Source: Jaapia argillacea MUCL 33604 (Eukaryota; Basidiomycota; Agaricomycetes; Jaapiales; Jaapiaceae). From it: 64,000 bases of DNA. The DNA lies in assembly GCA_000697665.1 (NCBI GenBank), contig KL197714.1, positions 1,102,049 through 1,166,048 of the forward strand. Direction: 5' to 3'. The stretch's first letter is position 1. The number at the start of each line of letters is the position of its first letter. The position numbers and the translations under genes were made by a program. Positions 23,353 through 34,606 of the stretch are shown here, one piece after another. The notes beneath the pieces were generated by a model. It did not search any database. It was not told the origin of the DNA and saw only the letters and a list, made by a program, of their open reading frames with translations.

Positions 23353-24004
23353 TCATCCACGGCATTCGCCTCATAGACGACCCGCTAGACTTTGGCCTTC
23401 TCCGAACCGTTCGATAAATCACTCCTTTAATTGTCGTTGGATTCACCGGCTATGGACCCATTTGTGTTCGTTTGGACTCGGCTGTATTGCATTGTTGTAT
23501 GCAGACTTTATATCATTAGACGATAAGTGCCCTTTGTGTGTAATCTTGTCGTGCATAGTAACTACTTGTATCGTCGTTCATTCAGGACTTACTTTATCTC
23601 ATGGCTACCTTCGTGATTCTTTTTTCTTGCCCGGCGCCGATCCGGCGTTGGGCAGTGACTTGTCGTATTTCCCGTTAAAGTGGTATGCACGACAGGTGGT
23701 TGTGGGCACAAATCCTGTGTGATACTACGAGCGACCCCTCTCCCACGACGCTGTGTACAGGTATTGGCTTGTTCGAGGCCGGAGTCCAAACGGGACTCCT
23801 GCCACCCATCGGCGTCGAAGGGTAAAACTGGATATGCGGACTGGCGGAGGGGTAGGGCGACCTTGCCATTGGCCAACGTACCAACAAGTATGATCTACGT
23901 ATAATTCGTTGTTATGGGGCGCATATAGATGGCAGGCCTGTTTCACATGATTAATTCTATCAGCACATTTCCCTCCCATTTGTTGTCTCCCAGCCTCAGT
24001 AATG
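23353..24004. other. Convergent 3' regions
   Basis: Between the DUF7137 gene and the 3' end of the O-methyltransferase. Overlapping open stretches on both strands, none with recognisable similarity. Confidence 0.45.
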
Positions 24005-26289
24005 TCAAGGCAAGCTGAATTCGACGAGGCCTGCCTCACCGCATTCCCAAATCCGAACAAACTGCAGGCCAGCACGGTTCCTAGTCGTCGACGGTGAGCC
24101 TTATGCGAAGGGGAGACGGTTACGAGCAATCAATACTTACCCAATATCAACGAACTCATCCAGCATCCTCTCTTTTCCATTATGATTTGTCATCATGATC
24201 ATGTCAAGGTTATAACTACCAACCTTGCCTGCTCCGTAGTTTGGAAGGAGAGGTTCAGCAGGCTGGATTACCTGGTGTTGAGTTGGCCGCTAATATAACT
24301 ATAAGAGTCATGATGTAATAGAGACCTGGCTCACCTGTCGAGTACCAGTGACCTTCACGGGGACAGCATTTTGGAGGACGCACTCGTCTGATCATTGCGT
24401 TAGAGAAGAGCCGAACCGAAATTTATGCCGTGGGCACTCACGGATAAGAATCCGGCTTGAAGGATTCATTGCTTTCCGAACATTGCTGAGGATAGTCACG
24501 CATTCGGCGTCAGGCCAATCGTGGCTGCCGGTGTATCGTAAATGTAAGTTCACTATTAATCAAAACTGGTTCGTATGAGCTGGACCCACAGGATGAGGCT
24601 CAACTGTATGCATTTGTTCGACTTAGGTAGCAAAGGACGAGAGACAATTGACGTGCTCACGTAGTAGATTTCACAGTCAAGAACGGGAATACCACTGAAG
24701 AAGTCTAGAGGCGTAAATGTGTCCTTATCCTCCTCAACAGCTTCCGCACGCTCCGTGGCCCAAAGCTGATGAATCAAACCAATTATTAGGCGCGGTTCAA
24801 GATATCAGACGCAAAGGGCTGAACCTATTACATACTTTTTTACCATCTTGTAAAACTGCCTCCCGGTCCTGGACAATGACCTTGAGTTGAGGGTATACCT
24901 TTACCAACTCGATCATGCGGTGTCCGTTGCCTCCGCCGACGTCGCAAATCCTGGTTCCCCTTGGTAGAGTCGACCAAGGGTATGCTATACGACGTCAAGT
25001 GAGGGAGACAAACGGTGAGAGGACAAGTGGATAACCTTCCACAAGTGTCGACTTTCCAACTGCGCTGTTATATCCAATCATTGCCCTATTGAAACGCTGA
25101 CAGCCAGTATTAGAATGATCGAAGTTGCAAAGCCGAACAAGTTTATTATTTACCTCTCCGTACTCCTTCTAGTTAAGATGATGAATCAGTGAATGAGCCG
25201 GCGGCGTGTAGGATTCGGAGCACCATACATATTTGGCGCAATAATCAAAGATTCTGCATCCGAAAACTTGATAAAATACGGTGCTGTCCGGGCTTTGAGT
25301 ATGGGTGGTCTCAGGATCTAGGAGGGTATCTGGTAAATAGGCTACAGCTTTCAAACATTCGCCCGTGCTAGTCAAGAAAGAGGCGAAAGTGAGAAAAGAG
25401 CTGGTATTTATAGTTGGAGATCCACACGGTGGACCGTCGACCTACATGAGCCCGACGTAATCTGACACTGGATCGGTCGAGAGGAGCTTGAAACTCAACC
25501 GATTGTTCGCGAACACATTGGGTTTCACTATGCATTGGCAGAAGGAAGGATTCTCTGTCATTACATTCGACGATCTCAGACATATAGTGGATTACAGACC
25601 TTCACTGTAACAATGTACAGTAGCCAGTCGGCGCAAAATACGACCCAGTCTGTCCGCGTCTAGACCCGACAAACGAGTGAGATCAGAGATGTGCAAACCA
25701 TCGGGTTTGTCCAAGAGATGGTCAGATATATTGGCCCTTGTTGCGATTTGCAAGCAAGCAGATTCACTGGACTACCCGAGAGCCGGAAATCGGTGTGAGA
25801 CCCTTGCACAGAGGAGACGAATAGAAAAGAAAAATAACTGACATCAGATGCCTTCTGCAAAAGGGTCGGTTTTGAGACTTAACAGCGAAATGGGAGATGA
25901 AGGTGAATAAACCAACATTGATCATTGTGCGACCCGGCCCTGCAATAGTAGCGCAAAGCTGCACACAGGCTCCTTCGATGATTTGAACCGCTTTTAGTAA
26001 ACGTCGGACTCGCCAAATCGGGGGTGTCAAAAGGCCCTGGAAGAGTCGAGTTGAGGGTCGGAATGGAGTGACCGGAGGTGTTGTACTCGGAGATGACGAC
26101 TCCGACAGCCGATGAGATGAGGGCTACGAGATCGGTGAGGTGGGTGGAATCTACGCGTAGGTTGTCTGGACGTTGGGAAGGAAGTGGTTGGGGTGGGGAA
26201 GGTTGGCTAACATGACCTAGTGGATCCGGGATGACGGTGCCGCTGAAGGGTATCCCATCGCCGTTCTGAGGCCGGATTACAGAGAGCAT
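24005..26289 (-). CDS. SAM-dependent O-methyltransferase (COMT-like, plant type 2 fold) with an apparent frameshift
   Basis: Transfers a methyl group from S-adenosylmethionine to a hydroxyl of an aromatic small molecule; often found with secondary metabolism. Start MLSVIRPQNGDGIPFSGTVI at 26289. The N-terminal dimerisation part includes ANISDHLLDKPDGLHISDLT. The SAM site is GTRICDVGGGNGHRM followed by VYPQLKVIVQDR. A DFFSGIPVLDCEIYY block precedes the catalytic-region HDWPDAECVTILSNVRKAM, with the conserved His in HDWPD. The protein ends WECGEAGLVEFSLP. Near 25995 the frame shifts: TLPGPFDTPDLASPTFTK is in one frame and AVQIIEGACVQLCATIAGPG in another, with four A where three would keep the frame and no room for an intron. 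This is a one-base insertion in the gene or a sequencing error. Confidence 0.8.
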
Positions 26290-27799
26290 TGTTGGTCGAG
26301 TTAGGTGTGCGGATTGGGGGAAAGGAAAAGGACATGGCCGCTATATAACGCCCTCTCCGGGTTATAAACAACGCCGACCAGGTGGAAGAAGTGGTTCTTC
26401 TTTCCGAGAGGTATACCCCGTCGAACAACCGGGCGGAGCGTCCATCCAGTCACGGCACAGCTTTGCAGCGACCTGACGTCAGATCGAGCCTGTAGGAAAT
26501 TGCAGTTGTAGCGGCATGAGTATATTTGACTGTGCCTAACTGCCCGACCCCTTCTAATCGCGTAGGTGGAGTTCCGTTCTACCAACCAAATCACCGAAGG
26601 AGAGGTGAGCCAGGGGTCATTTGGGCCATTTTGATGTGCGGATAAACCTGGAAGAAGGTCCGGCTTCCTATCTAAGCTCTGGTGCAGCACTTCTGTCAAT
26701 GAGTTAGAATGAAGTGGGAACGCCGTGCGTGCATCCGTATGGATGTCTTTCCAGTGGATCGGCACTATGGCTTCATGAACTGGCGTACCCGAAAGTAAGG
26801 TTAAGGGTGAGATTCGTCTCAAATCGACGGGTGACATAGATACGAGTAGAACAGGGAATGATTGCATCGCTCTTTGGTACTCGCTAAGTGGCGGACGAAG
26901 AAGCGATACTGTCTGGAACAGAAATCCACACAGCTGCCGAAGATGTAGGCGAGTGACGTATGAACATCTGCGGATCGACTCCTCACACTGCCCTGACGAC
27001 ATGCCTCAATATGAGTGATGCTGATGCCAGAAATAGAGAGTTTTTTCCTACGAGAGGGTCAAATCGGGGGTCAGTAGGAACTAAACAAACAAGGGATTGC
27101 TGCTTAACTTCCGACACCCGAATGTGCAAAGGACAAATCCCAACGTCGAAGATCCCAACATTGAAGATCTGGCAATCCGTAGATTTTTCTGACTCCTAGC
27201 GTCGTCGACAGGACCGTAAAACCTCCAACGCCCATCGCAGCCTCGTCGGAGCCGAGGGGGGGTTGGGCAGGATCCTCAGTGAGTAGAGAGGATACTGAAA
27301 CTTCCAGAATCCAGCCTATGGTGTAGGAATAGGGAGTGCTTGGTTTCGTAATACGCGATATCAATGCGTGCGAAGGTAGATAGGTGTTTGGACTGAAAGT
27401 GAACCTTGCCAGTGTGATCAATAGCTCGGGATAGATGGTGGGCTGGCAGTAAGGGAGAATTACGACTGGACGCTCGTGAATCGTGTGATACGCGAGATTC
27501 AATCGACTTTGAGGCAAGTCGAACGCGGGTGCCTTGACGACTGGCTCCACTCAGCACCACAATTCGTGTTCGAATCCCCGAAGTCAATATAATTTCCCGC
27601 CTTTTCAACGGACGTGCCTGAGTCGAGTAAAATCGCTGTGGTCTATCGTTCTGAATTTAGCTGTCAACCGTTCTGCACTCCGAGGGCGAAGTCTATTCTT
27701 GAACAGGTGCACGCTTCTGAATCCACGGTATTCTTGTCATGACTTGGTTCGTGAAACGGCCTTGTGCACCATACCGAGATACCAACCTCATTCTTGCTC
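26290..27799. other. Long divergent intergenic region
   Basis: 1.5 kb between the O-methyltransferase and permease copy 2. A TATATAA match at 26340-26346 (minus strand) can serve the methyltransferase. A 233-codon minus-strand open frame (26301-27002, MSSGQCEESIRRCSYVTRLH) has no recognisable similarity and overlaps this promoter, so I treat it as doubtful. Further open stretches at 27104-27608 are also unrecognised. Confidence 0.4.
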
Positions 27800-30224
27800 A
27801 TGGCTTTTGATGTCGCCTCGGCCCACAGAAGTTCTCCGAACGAGGATAACAATCCTAGGCCTCCACTACTGGATGATGAGATCCAACCACTATTGGAGGC
27901 CGATTCCGCCGACCTTCACTGGCTTGAGGATGACTTGGACGACCCTTCCCAAGGTAAGTGGGAGCATATCCGACTTGGATCAGTTGCGTCGGTCATTGAC
28001 TTGACTGACCCCCTTTACTTGGAATCGCTTAGGTGCTGGAGGCGCGACGGAGAGTGTAAAGGTTCAGGCTAAACGGCAAATGGGTGCGATGCTTTCACTT
28101 CAAAGAAGCAGAAACTTGAAGATTTATGAAAGATTTTCAGGCCTCATCAGCGCTGCGTTCATGATTTTCAACCGTATTATCGGTACAGGGTGAGCTTAAC
28201 ATACCCTCCGAGACCTAAACTTCTGATTATCACTTCTTCAAAGAATATTTTCCACCCCGAGCGTAATCCTCCGCTCCTCTGGAAGTGTCGGACTCGCCCT
28301 GCTGATGTGGGTTATCGGAGCCGCTGTTGCAGCAGCAGGGACGAGCGTCTACGTCGAACTTGGAACCGTAAGTCCCATTCGAATCGATGTGTCGTTGTGG
28401 TGGTCTTATATTACCTCGCGGTTTGCAGGGACTACCCCGGAGTGGGGGAGAGAAGACGTATATGGAGTACATCTACCGAAAACCCAAGTTTCTCGCTCCT
28501 TGCGCCTACGCTTCATATGCAATATTCATCGTGGGTCATTTTCTTGATTGTTCCTTACCTCTGAATCAGATTCGTTACAGGGTTGGGCCTCGGCTAATGG
28601 CATCGCCTTTGGGGAATGTTTGTCGTTCCTATATCTACCTTTTCACTTCTAACTTCTTCTCAATTATACTCTCCTAGATATGCTCTCCGCCCTTTCCCTT
28701 CCCCTCAACTGGTACAACGCACGTCTGATCGGCATCCTCTGTCTCGCCTTCACCTTTACCCTACATACCTTCTTCCCAAGGACAGGTATCCGCCTTCAAA
28801 ACTCTCTCGGCTTCTTCAAGCTTGTCGTACTAGTCGGAATTTCCGTCTCAGGCCTCTTCCACGTCCTTGGCATTCGTGGATTCGAATTACAGCCAGGAGT
28901 GGAAGTGCCAGACAATTTTCGCTGGAATTCCTTGTGGGAGGGTACCACCAGCGACGCGAATGCCATTGTGACAGGACTGTTCAGCGTGATGTGGTACGTA
29001 TACCCAACATATCCTAGTTTCACCTGAATACGACCATGGTCTCGCAGGGCTTTTGTCGGATACCATAACGCCAATTACGTCCTATCTGAAGTTCGTGACC
29101 CAGTACGGACCATCAAACTTGCAGCACCACTAGCTTTGGCTTCCGTCACTGCCGTTTATCTTTGCGTCAACCTGGCATACTTTGCGGTTGTATCAAAAAA
29201 TGACATACTAGGCAGTGGGAGGACAGTGGCGTACGTGACTGTTTGTTGAGCACTCTAAGGTTATCTCGTGAGCTGAGCCCTTGCGTTTCCCGGGATGCAG
29301 AGCTCTCTTTTTCGGCAATTTGTTTGGTGAAGGGACTCGCAGGGTACTATCAATTCCTCGACGATTGACACCGTCGAGGACTCATTTTGGATTCGGCTTT
29401 TGATGTGCAGGTCCTGAGCTTGATAATCGCGTGCTCTACACTTGGTACAGTCCTCGTGATCCTTTTCGCCTACTCTCGAGGTACTTTTTGAGTTTCCTTC
29501 CTCACTATCCTTTGAGCTCTTTCGTTTTTCTAAATTCGAGATTGAATCCAGTCATACAAGACCTGGGCCGCGAAGGTATCCTGCCGTATTCACCCATCTT
29601 TGCAAGTTCCAAACCATTCGGGTCACCCTTGGCCGGGCTGGCAACGCAAACAATTGTTTCATCCATTATCATCTTGGCTTCTCCACCTGGGGACGCATAC
29701 TTGTTTATGCTCAACAGTCAGCGTCTATCTTCTCTATCTCCGACCTCAACTAACTCAACATCTCATCAGTGTCCTCCTACTCTTTCGTCATCTTCAACAC
29801 AAGCATATCAGCAGGCTTGCTCCTACTCTCCACGGCATCCTTCAAATCATATCAATGGAATCCACCCTTCCGCGCATACAAATCCGTGGTATTAGCTTTC
29901 TTCCTCTCCAACCTCTTCTTACTATTCGTCCCACTCGTTCCACCCGTGAGAGGTTCTGTTGTGTATCAGCATTTGCCGTATTGGGTGAGCTATGTTCGAT
30001 ATGTGTTACAACGGAGATATACTAATCGTTGAACCCTTGTTTCCTCATAGCTACATTCACTTGTGGCGTTCTCCGTATCATTCATTGGTGTATGCTATTG
30101 GTATGTCCGATTCAGGTTGTTACCCAAGCGAGGAGGGTACATCCTCAGTAGGAGGTGGAGGATGGGTGATGATGGAATCTCAAGGGGAGAGTTCGTTAAA
30201 ACTCCCAAGCACGAGATGTCGTAG
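27800..30224 (+). CDS. MUP1-like amino acid permease (APC superfamily, LAT type), copy 2
   Basis: Paralogue of the minus-strand permease at 638-2946, sharing exon structure and most TM sequence. It starts MAFDVASAHRSSPNEDNNPR at 27800 with an acidic cytosolic N-terminus (QPLLEADSADLHWLEDDLDD). TM1 is FMIFNRIIGTG plus IFSTPSVILRSSG. Further blocks: LPRSGGEKTYMEYIYRKPKF, GYHNANYVLSEVRDPVRTIK, FAVVSKNDILGSGRTVA and VIQDLGREGILPYSPIFASS. It ends EFVKTPKHEMS at 30224. About eleven GT-AG introns, all consistent with an intact frame. The two copies differ mainly in the N-terminal tail, often the site of ubiquitin-dependent control in Mup1, so they may differ in regulation; that is inference. Confidence 0.87.
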
Positions 30225-30341
30225 ACTGTGCTCCCATTTCTCCTGCGAGTATACGCGTCGCAAGACTCTCCAATGTCCATCTCCGAAGTAGGAAGCGAGC
30301 ATTGACCACTCAAATGCGCGAGTGTCACAATATGGAATATA

Positions 30342-32435
30342 TCAAGGCGCAGCCTTTGAATTTCTTCTTCTTGTGACAAGCTCGATATCTGTACCACCAA
30401 GCGAGGAAAGAACACATAGCAAATCAACCTCCACATCTTACCAATCTCAATCACGAGGTAACATAATACACACCTGTCTCTCTCCCCATCTCGCTCCCTC
30501 CACCTTCGCCTCTCCATCTATCTCTCTCCCTCCACCTAACCCTCTCCCTCCCTCCCTCTCCCTCCAACCCCCCTACTCTCTCCAACTCCCACCCTCCGAA
30601 ACCCCCCACCTCCCCACCCCCACCCCTCTCCCCCACTCCACTCCCCCACCAATCCTCCCCACCCAACTCTCCCCACCCCCCACCCCCAAACTCCCTCCCA
30701 ACAGCCCCAGCTCCAAAATGCACAATAGTATCAACCATACCCCAATCACCCGTCGTCGTCGTCGTTCCCTCGTCATAAGTCCGTGAAGCCATTGCCATAG
30801 CTAACCCCCTGCTTGAGGAGGTTAGGTTTGGATCGCGGATGTTGAGCATTAGGCGGGAGACTAGGGTTGTGTATATGCTTTTCGGTTTGGAGAGGAGGGG
30901 AAGAGGAAGAAGGGGGTCAGTGGGGGGTCGGAAGAGATAGGGGGGACGTACATGTTTGTAAAAAGGGTTGCAACTCCTTTGATCAATGGCTGGGTACCAA
31001 ACTACTTAATGAACGGGAGAGTGCGATTGACCTGGTAACTTACTGCTCCGAGCTGGGGACGAAAGGACGCCGATTCTCAATTAGTTCCCTACGTGGATGG
31101 AAGGGTGAATAAGAGGGAGAGACGTACCAATAACGTCAGGATATTCGCCAAGTTGATAGCCACGAGGATACTACAACCCCCATCAAACCTCCAAACTCCA
31201 AAAAAAGACGCAAGGTGTGCTCACACAAAGTATAACGTGCCTTTTTAGGTAAAACTATATCAGTTACGGAGGTTGAGATGGAGGAATTAATGAGGGCTCA
31301 CCATCTCTAACAACAACACGAACCAACCCCCATCTCGAAGTCCAAGGCGTGAACAACGCTTTCGCAGCTGTCAAGATGAAAATGACAGTGTCAAATACGG
31401 ACATGGCTCCCCATGCGATTGCCAGATCTATTCGCAAAAACACTGGGATCAGGAATCACCTATGGAGAGATAGTGACGAGAGCTTACGTTTGCCTCTGCG
31501 TTGATAAAAAGTCAGAAAATCAGAATGAGGAGCGAGTGAAAGTGATGAGGGGGTGGGTAGGGGAGAGACGTACTGTTCATCAGAAAGCGTAGGCGCACAA
31601 CCCGGTATATCAGTAGTAATCGGTGGTGGCGATGTATGTTTCCCTGTAATACCCCACTACCTCCCCCAAAAATTGGTCAATTGCTTAATCAAAACTTGAG
31701 TCGATGGACGTACGCAGGCAACTGCGATTGAGAGGAACGCGGATACGATCATGATGTAGAGGATTAGGCGGGAACGGGAGTAGAGAGCGTATGTTCGCAT
31801 TATGAGGAGGACTGGTGGGTTTGGGGGTGACGTTAGAGGGGCTTAGGGACGGGAGGAGGGGGGACGTACTGCCAAAGAGGATTTGGAGCACGATAGAGTA
31901 GATCTGATGATAAATTTGCAAAGTCATACAACTACCAAAAACACATCAATACCCAAGATTTATGTTAAGAAACCACGAAATTCACTCACTTCTACACCCC
32001 AAACCCGATTCCCTCATTCCATCTTGCATCAACCAAGTAGGATGAAAGGGTAAGGCGTACCTCATTATTCGTTTGCCAAAACGTTTGCAAGATAACAGGT
32101 ACGTGGCCTAGCATACTCAAATACCGATTGATGAAGAAGAGGAGGGCGGCCCATGAGAAGCCTCCGGACCAGAATCGTTCGATTTCGGAGGGGAAGGTGA
32201 GGATGAAGTCGTAATATAGTACCACTTTGGCGATAACATAAAGATAAAGGGTGGGGATTAGAGGTGGGGAGCGATCGTGATTGGGATGGAATCAATGGAC
32301 GTACCGAACGCTACCAATGAAAAGTAATAGTTCACATTGCTACGTTCAAAAGACACGTGAGTCGGGATTGGATTGGGAAACGGAAACGAGAGAGGGGACT
32401 CACAGCTGGGTGGCAATTGACTCTACTTCATCCAT
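30342..32435 (-). CDS. DUF6533 family multi-pass membrane protein, gene 2
   Basis: Starts MDEVESIATQL at 32435. The diagnostic exon has VLYYDFILTFPSEIERFWSG and LLFFINRYLSMLGHVPVILQ. Later exons give IYHQIYSIVLQILFG, IMRTYALYSRSRLILYIMIV, a loop with Cys (TTDIPGCAPTLSDEQ), LAIAWGAMSVFDTVIFILTA and ILVAINLANILTLLV. The tail begins RLMLNIRDPNLTSSSRGLAM, continues into a Gly/Arg/Trp/Glu low-complexity stretch coded by the polypurine strand at about 30470-30720, and after one more intron ends DIELVTRRRNSKAAP at 30342. That last exon was chosen because genes 1 and 3 also end in DIELV at the same phase; reading straight on would stop at 30451. It converges with permease copy 2, 118 bases apart. Confidence 0.75.
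30474..30712 (-). repeat. Polypurine/polypyrimidine low-complexity tract
   Basis: About 240 bases in which the plus strand is almost entirely C, T and A with many CCTCC and CCCACC runs and hardly any G. It lies in the 3' coding exon of DUF6533 gene 2, where the minus strand codes Gly/Glu/Arg/Trp-rich sequence. Confidence 0.85.
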
Positions 32436-33094
32436 GAGTGGAGGGAAGGAACGCCTCTACAATAGAAAAAGGAGGGAGGGAGGTGCGCCGATTATTGCAT
32501 CTCTGCAAAAAGTCGAAGATAGGAGGCTCCTGAGAGAGGGCGGTTTTAAAGAAGTGGGAACAAGAATCTGGTTCCGAAACGCCAACCGATGGGATGGTCT
32601 CGACGCTTGGCGACAACCCTGGAGGAACAGTATCCCTCGTGGGAGTGACAAATCTCAGCCCTTCCCGTGGACGGCACTGGATGGTTTCCTCTCGATGTCA
32701 CTCCCTCACAACAAAGCGAACAGAGCCACCGATGATTGGTTTCGGAGAGGTCTGGGACATCGATGAGCCTTGCGTGAGGTTAGATGAACGCCACTAGGGG
32801 ATATACGGACCAATTCTGTCGAGATTAGGGAGGCTTTAGGAGGTTTTAGGATGGTGGAGGGACGTGCATTTGGCCTGGAATGGGAGGGTTCGTTGGGTTC
32901 AAAGACCGCGAAGATAGTGCTGGACGGTTGGGAGACGGCTCCGAAAGTATTCCTCCCTCCGACGCTACAGGCAACGCTACTAGTACCCCTGGGAGGCTGT
33001 CGACTCGACTGACGACATTAGGCTCATCAATCGCGCGACCTATGCTTTGACTTTGACGATATGGATAAACGTTGGACGACTCAAACTTTGCAAG

Positions 33095-33318
33095 ACTCGA
33101 CTGCGATGGGCGACTCCTAGTCAAGAAGGTTTGAATAGAACAGCTCGAATACAATTACATAGCCGGAACAAGCCAAAGTAACGAAAAAATCGAAAGGGCG
33201 CTTCGCGCCCGATAACCCTGGCCGACCCAAGGCGTGACAAGCCTGTTTGGATTCCCTTTGCCATGACCGATTTATGCAAAGGAGGGGCACTTTGGAGAAC
33301 TCGACTGCGATGGGCGAC
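33095..33318. repeat. 204-bp segment bounded by a 20-bp direct repeat, SINE-like
   Basis: ACTCGACTGCGATGGGCGAC occurs exactly at 33095-33114 and 33299-33318. The 184 bases between contain a GGGCGC-TTC-GCGCCC hairpin (about 33197-33211) followed by mixed sequence. The layout, a short non-coding unit with a long target-like duplication, resembles a SINE insertion, but I see no clear A- and B-box or tail; a simple tandem slip is the alternative. Confidence 0.45.
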
Positions 33319-33463
33319 AACTACAATGGGCACTGATTCACCCACGCCGACTGTGCGAACTGGCACCCCACGTCTAACCGCTCGTCATCGCCGCTCTGAC
33401 GATACATGACATCGTCACCTCCCTGACATCTGATTCTCTTCCTCCTCCCGCCCACAAAAAGAC

Positions 33464-33470
33464 TATAAAA
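33464..33470 (+). promoter_or_regulatory. TATA box of caleosin gene
   Basis: TATAAAA lies 47 bases before the caleosin ATG at 33511. Confidence 0.65.
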
Positions 33471-33510
33471 GCCATGTATCTACATCCCCTCCTCCCCAAT
33501 CCCACCAAAC

Positions 33511-34407
33511 ATGCCTCCACCGTCAGTCAACATATACGACCCCAACGCCGACCACACCATCAAAGTCGAAGACGACATCCCCGCAAAGCTTCATCGTAAA
33601 CGCAAAGGGTCATGTCCCCACCAAGATCATCACGAGTCGTCCACCGGTCCTAACGCAGATGGCTCGACTCTCCAACCCAGTAAAGACCACCCAGCTTGGG
33701 ATCCAAAGAACGACAACACAGATCTGACGAACGCCGGTAAGCCCCACCCACCTTCTCCCCTCCACCCCTCTCACCGTCCATCCCATCCAGGTGTCCCCCG
33801 AGACAATATTGCAGCAACCGCCTCCCACCCACACGGCACCACCTCCCATGACCACTCCAAACACCACTCTTCCCAATCCGTCCTCCAACAACACTGCTCC
33901 TTCTTCGACCGTGATTCCGACGGTATAATCTGGCCCTATGACACTTTCATCGCATTCCACGCCCTAGGCTACTCTCTCCTCATCTCACTCTTATCAACCA
34001 TCATCATCCACGCCAACTTTTCATACCCAACACTCCCGTCTTATATCCTCCCAGACCCGTTCTTCCGGATCTACATCGCTAGGATCCATAGAGACAAGCA
34101 TGGAAGTGATACCGGTACTTATGATAACGAAGGACGGTTCGTTCCTCAGAAATTTGAAGATTTCTTTGAGAAGTATTCTAGTGTGGAGGGCAAGGATGGG
34201 TTGACGATTAGGGATACTGTTAGAGGCATTTGGGGTCAGAGGTGTATTATGGATCCTATCGGGTGGGGAGCAGCCGTTTTTGAGTGGATCGCTACTTGGT
34301 TGTTGTTGTGGCCCAAGGATTGGATCATTAGGAAGGAGGACGTTAGGGCCATTTATGATGGTAGTATCTTTTGGAAGATCGCAAAGGAAAGGAAGGTGAA
34401 GGTGTAG
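33511..34407 (+). CDS. Caleosin family protein (lipid-droplet, heme peroxygenase type)
   Basis: Caleosins sit on lipid droplets or ER, bind calcium through one EF hand, and many are heme peroxygenases acting on fatty acid hydroperoxides. Start MPPPSVNIYDPNADHTIKVE. The N-terminal 100 residues are polar and His-rich. The EF hand is FFDRDSDGIIWPYDTFIAFH (D-x-D-x-D-G), preceded by VLQQHCS with a candidate heme His. A hydrophobic hairpin follows (YSLLISLLSTIII), then FFRIYIARIHRDKHGSDTG with the second conserved His. The C-terminus contains WGAAVFEWIATWLLLWPKDW and ends KERKVKV. A 54-base stretch at 33737-33790 has GT-AG ends and keeps the frame whether kept or removed; removal gives NAGVPRDNIAAT, which fits the family, so I expect 280 residues. 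Confidence 0.9.
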   Translation: MPPPSVNIYDPNADHTIKVEDDIPAKLHRKRKGSCPHQDHHESSTGPNADGSTLQPSKDHPAWDPKNDNTDLTNAGKPHPPSPLHPSHRPSHPGVPRDNIAATASHPHGTTSHDHSKHHSSQSVLQQHCSFFDRDSDGIIWPYDTFIAFHALGYSLLISLLSTIIIHANFSYPTLPSYILPDPFFRIYIARIHRDKHGSDTGTYDNEGRFVPQKFEDFFEKYSSVEGKDGLTIRDTVRGIWGQRCIMDPIGWGAAVFEWIATWLLLWPKDWIIRKEDVRAIYDGSIFWKIAKERKVKV

Positions 34408-34606
34408 ATGATACCATAGAACTTGTATTTTTTGTCGTTCCCTGGCTTGTCTCATCTCGATGTGAAGTATACCGTAGAACTGTAAACAAGTAATGAATTT
34501 GTACAACTATGCGCCATACGCATAACCACCTCGGAACAAGGCAATCTATAATACAGCATTTCATAACTTCCCAAGACATTCAACCGCCCACAACCGCAAT
34601 CCAACC

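Larger units (their letters stand above)
32436..33510. other. Intergenic region with a short repeated segment
   Basis: No gene recognised. Open stretches on both strands (32281-32766 plus, 32846-33366 minus) have no recognisable similarity. The right part holds a 20-base direct repeat around a compact segment and the caleosin promoter. Confidence 0.45.

Noticed and set aside
26301-27002. 233-codon minus-strand open frame upstream of the O-methyltransferase
   Set aside because: No recognisable motif, and it runs across the methyltransferase's TATA box. Kept only as a note in the intergenic entry.
27555-27600. Possible tRNA B-box (GTTCGAATCC)
   Set aside because: Flanking bases do not form a T-arm or acceptor stem, and no A-box is spaced correctly upstream.
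32281-32766. 161-codon plus-strand frame overlapping the start of DUF6533 gene 2
   Set aside because: Partly antisense to the first DUF6533 exons and of mixed composition without known motifs.
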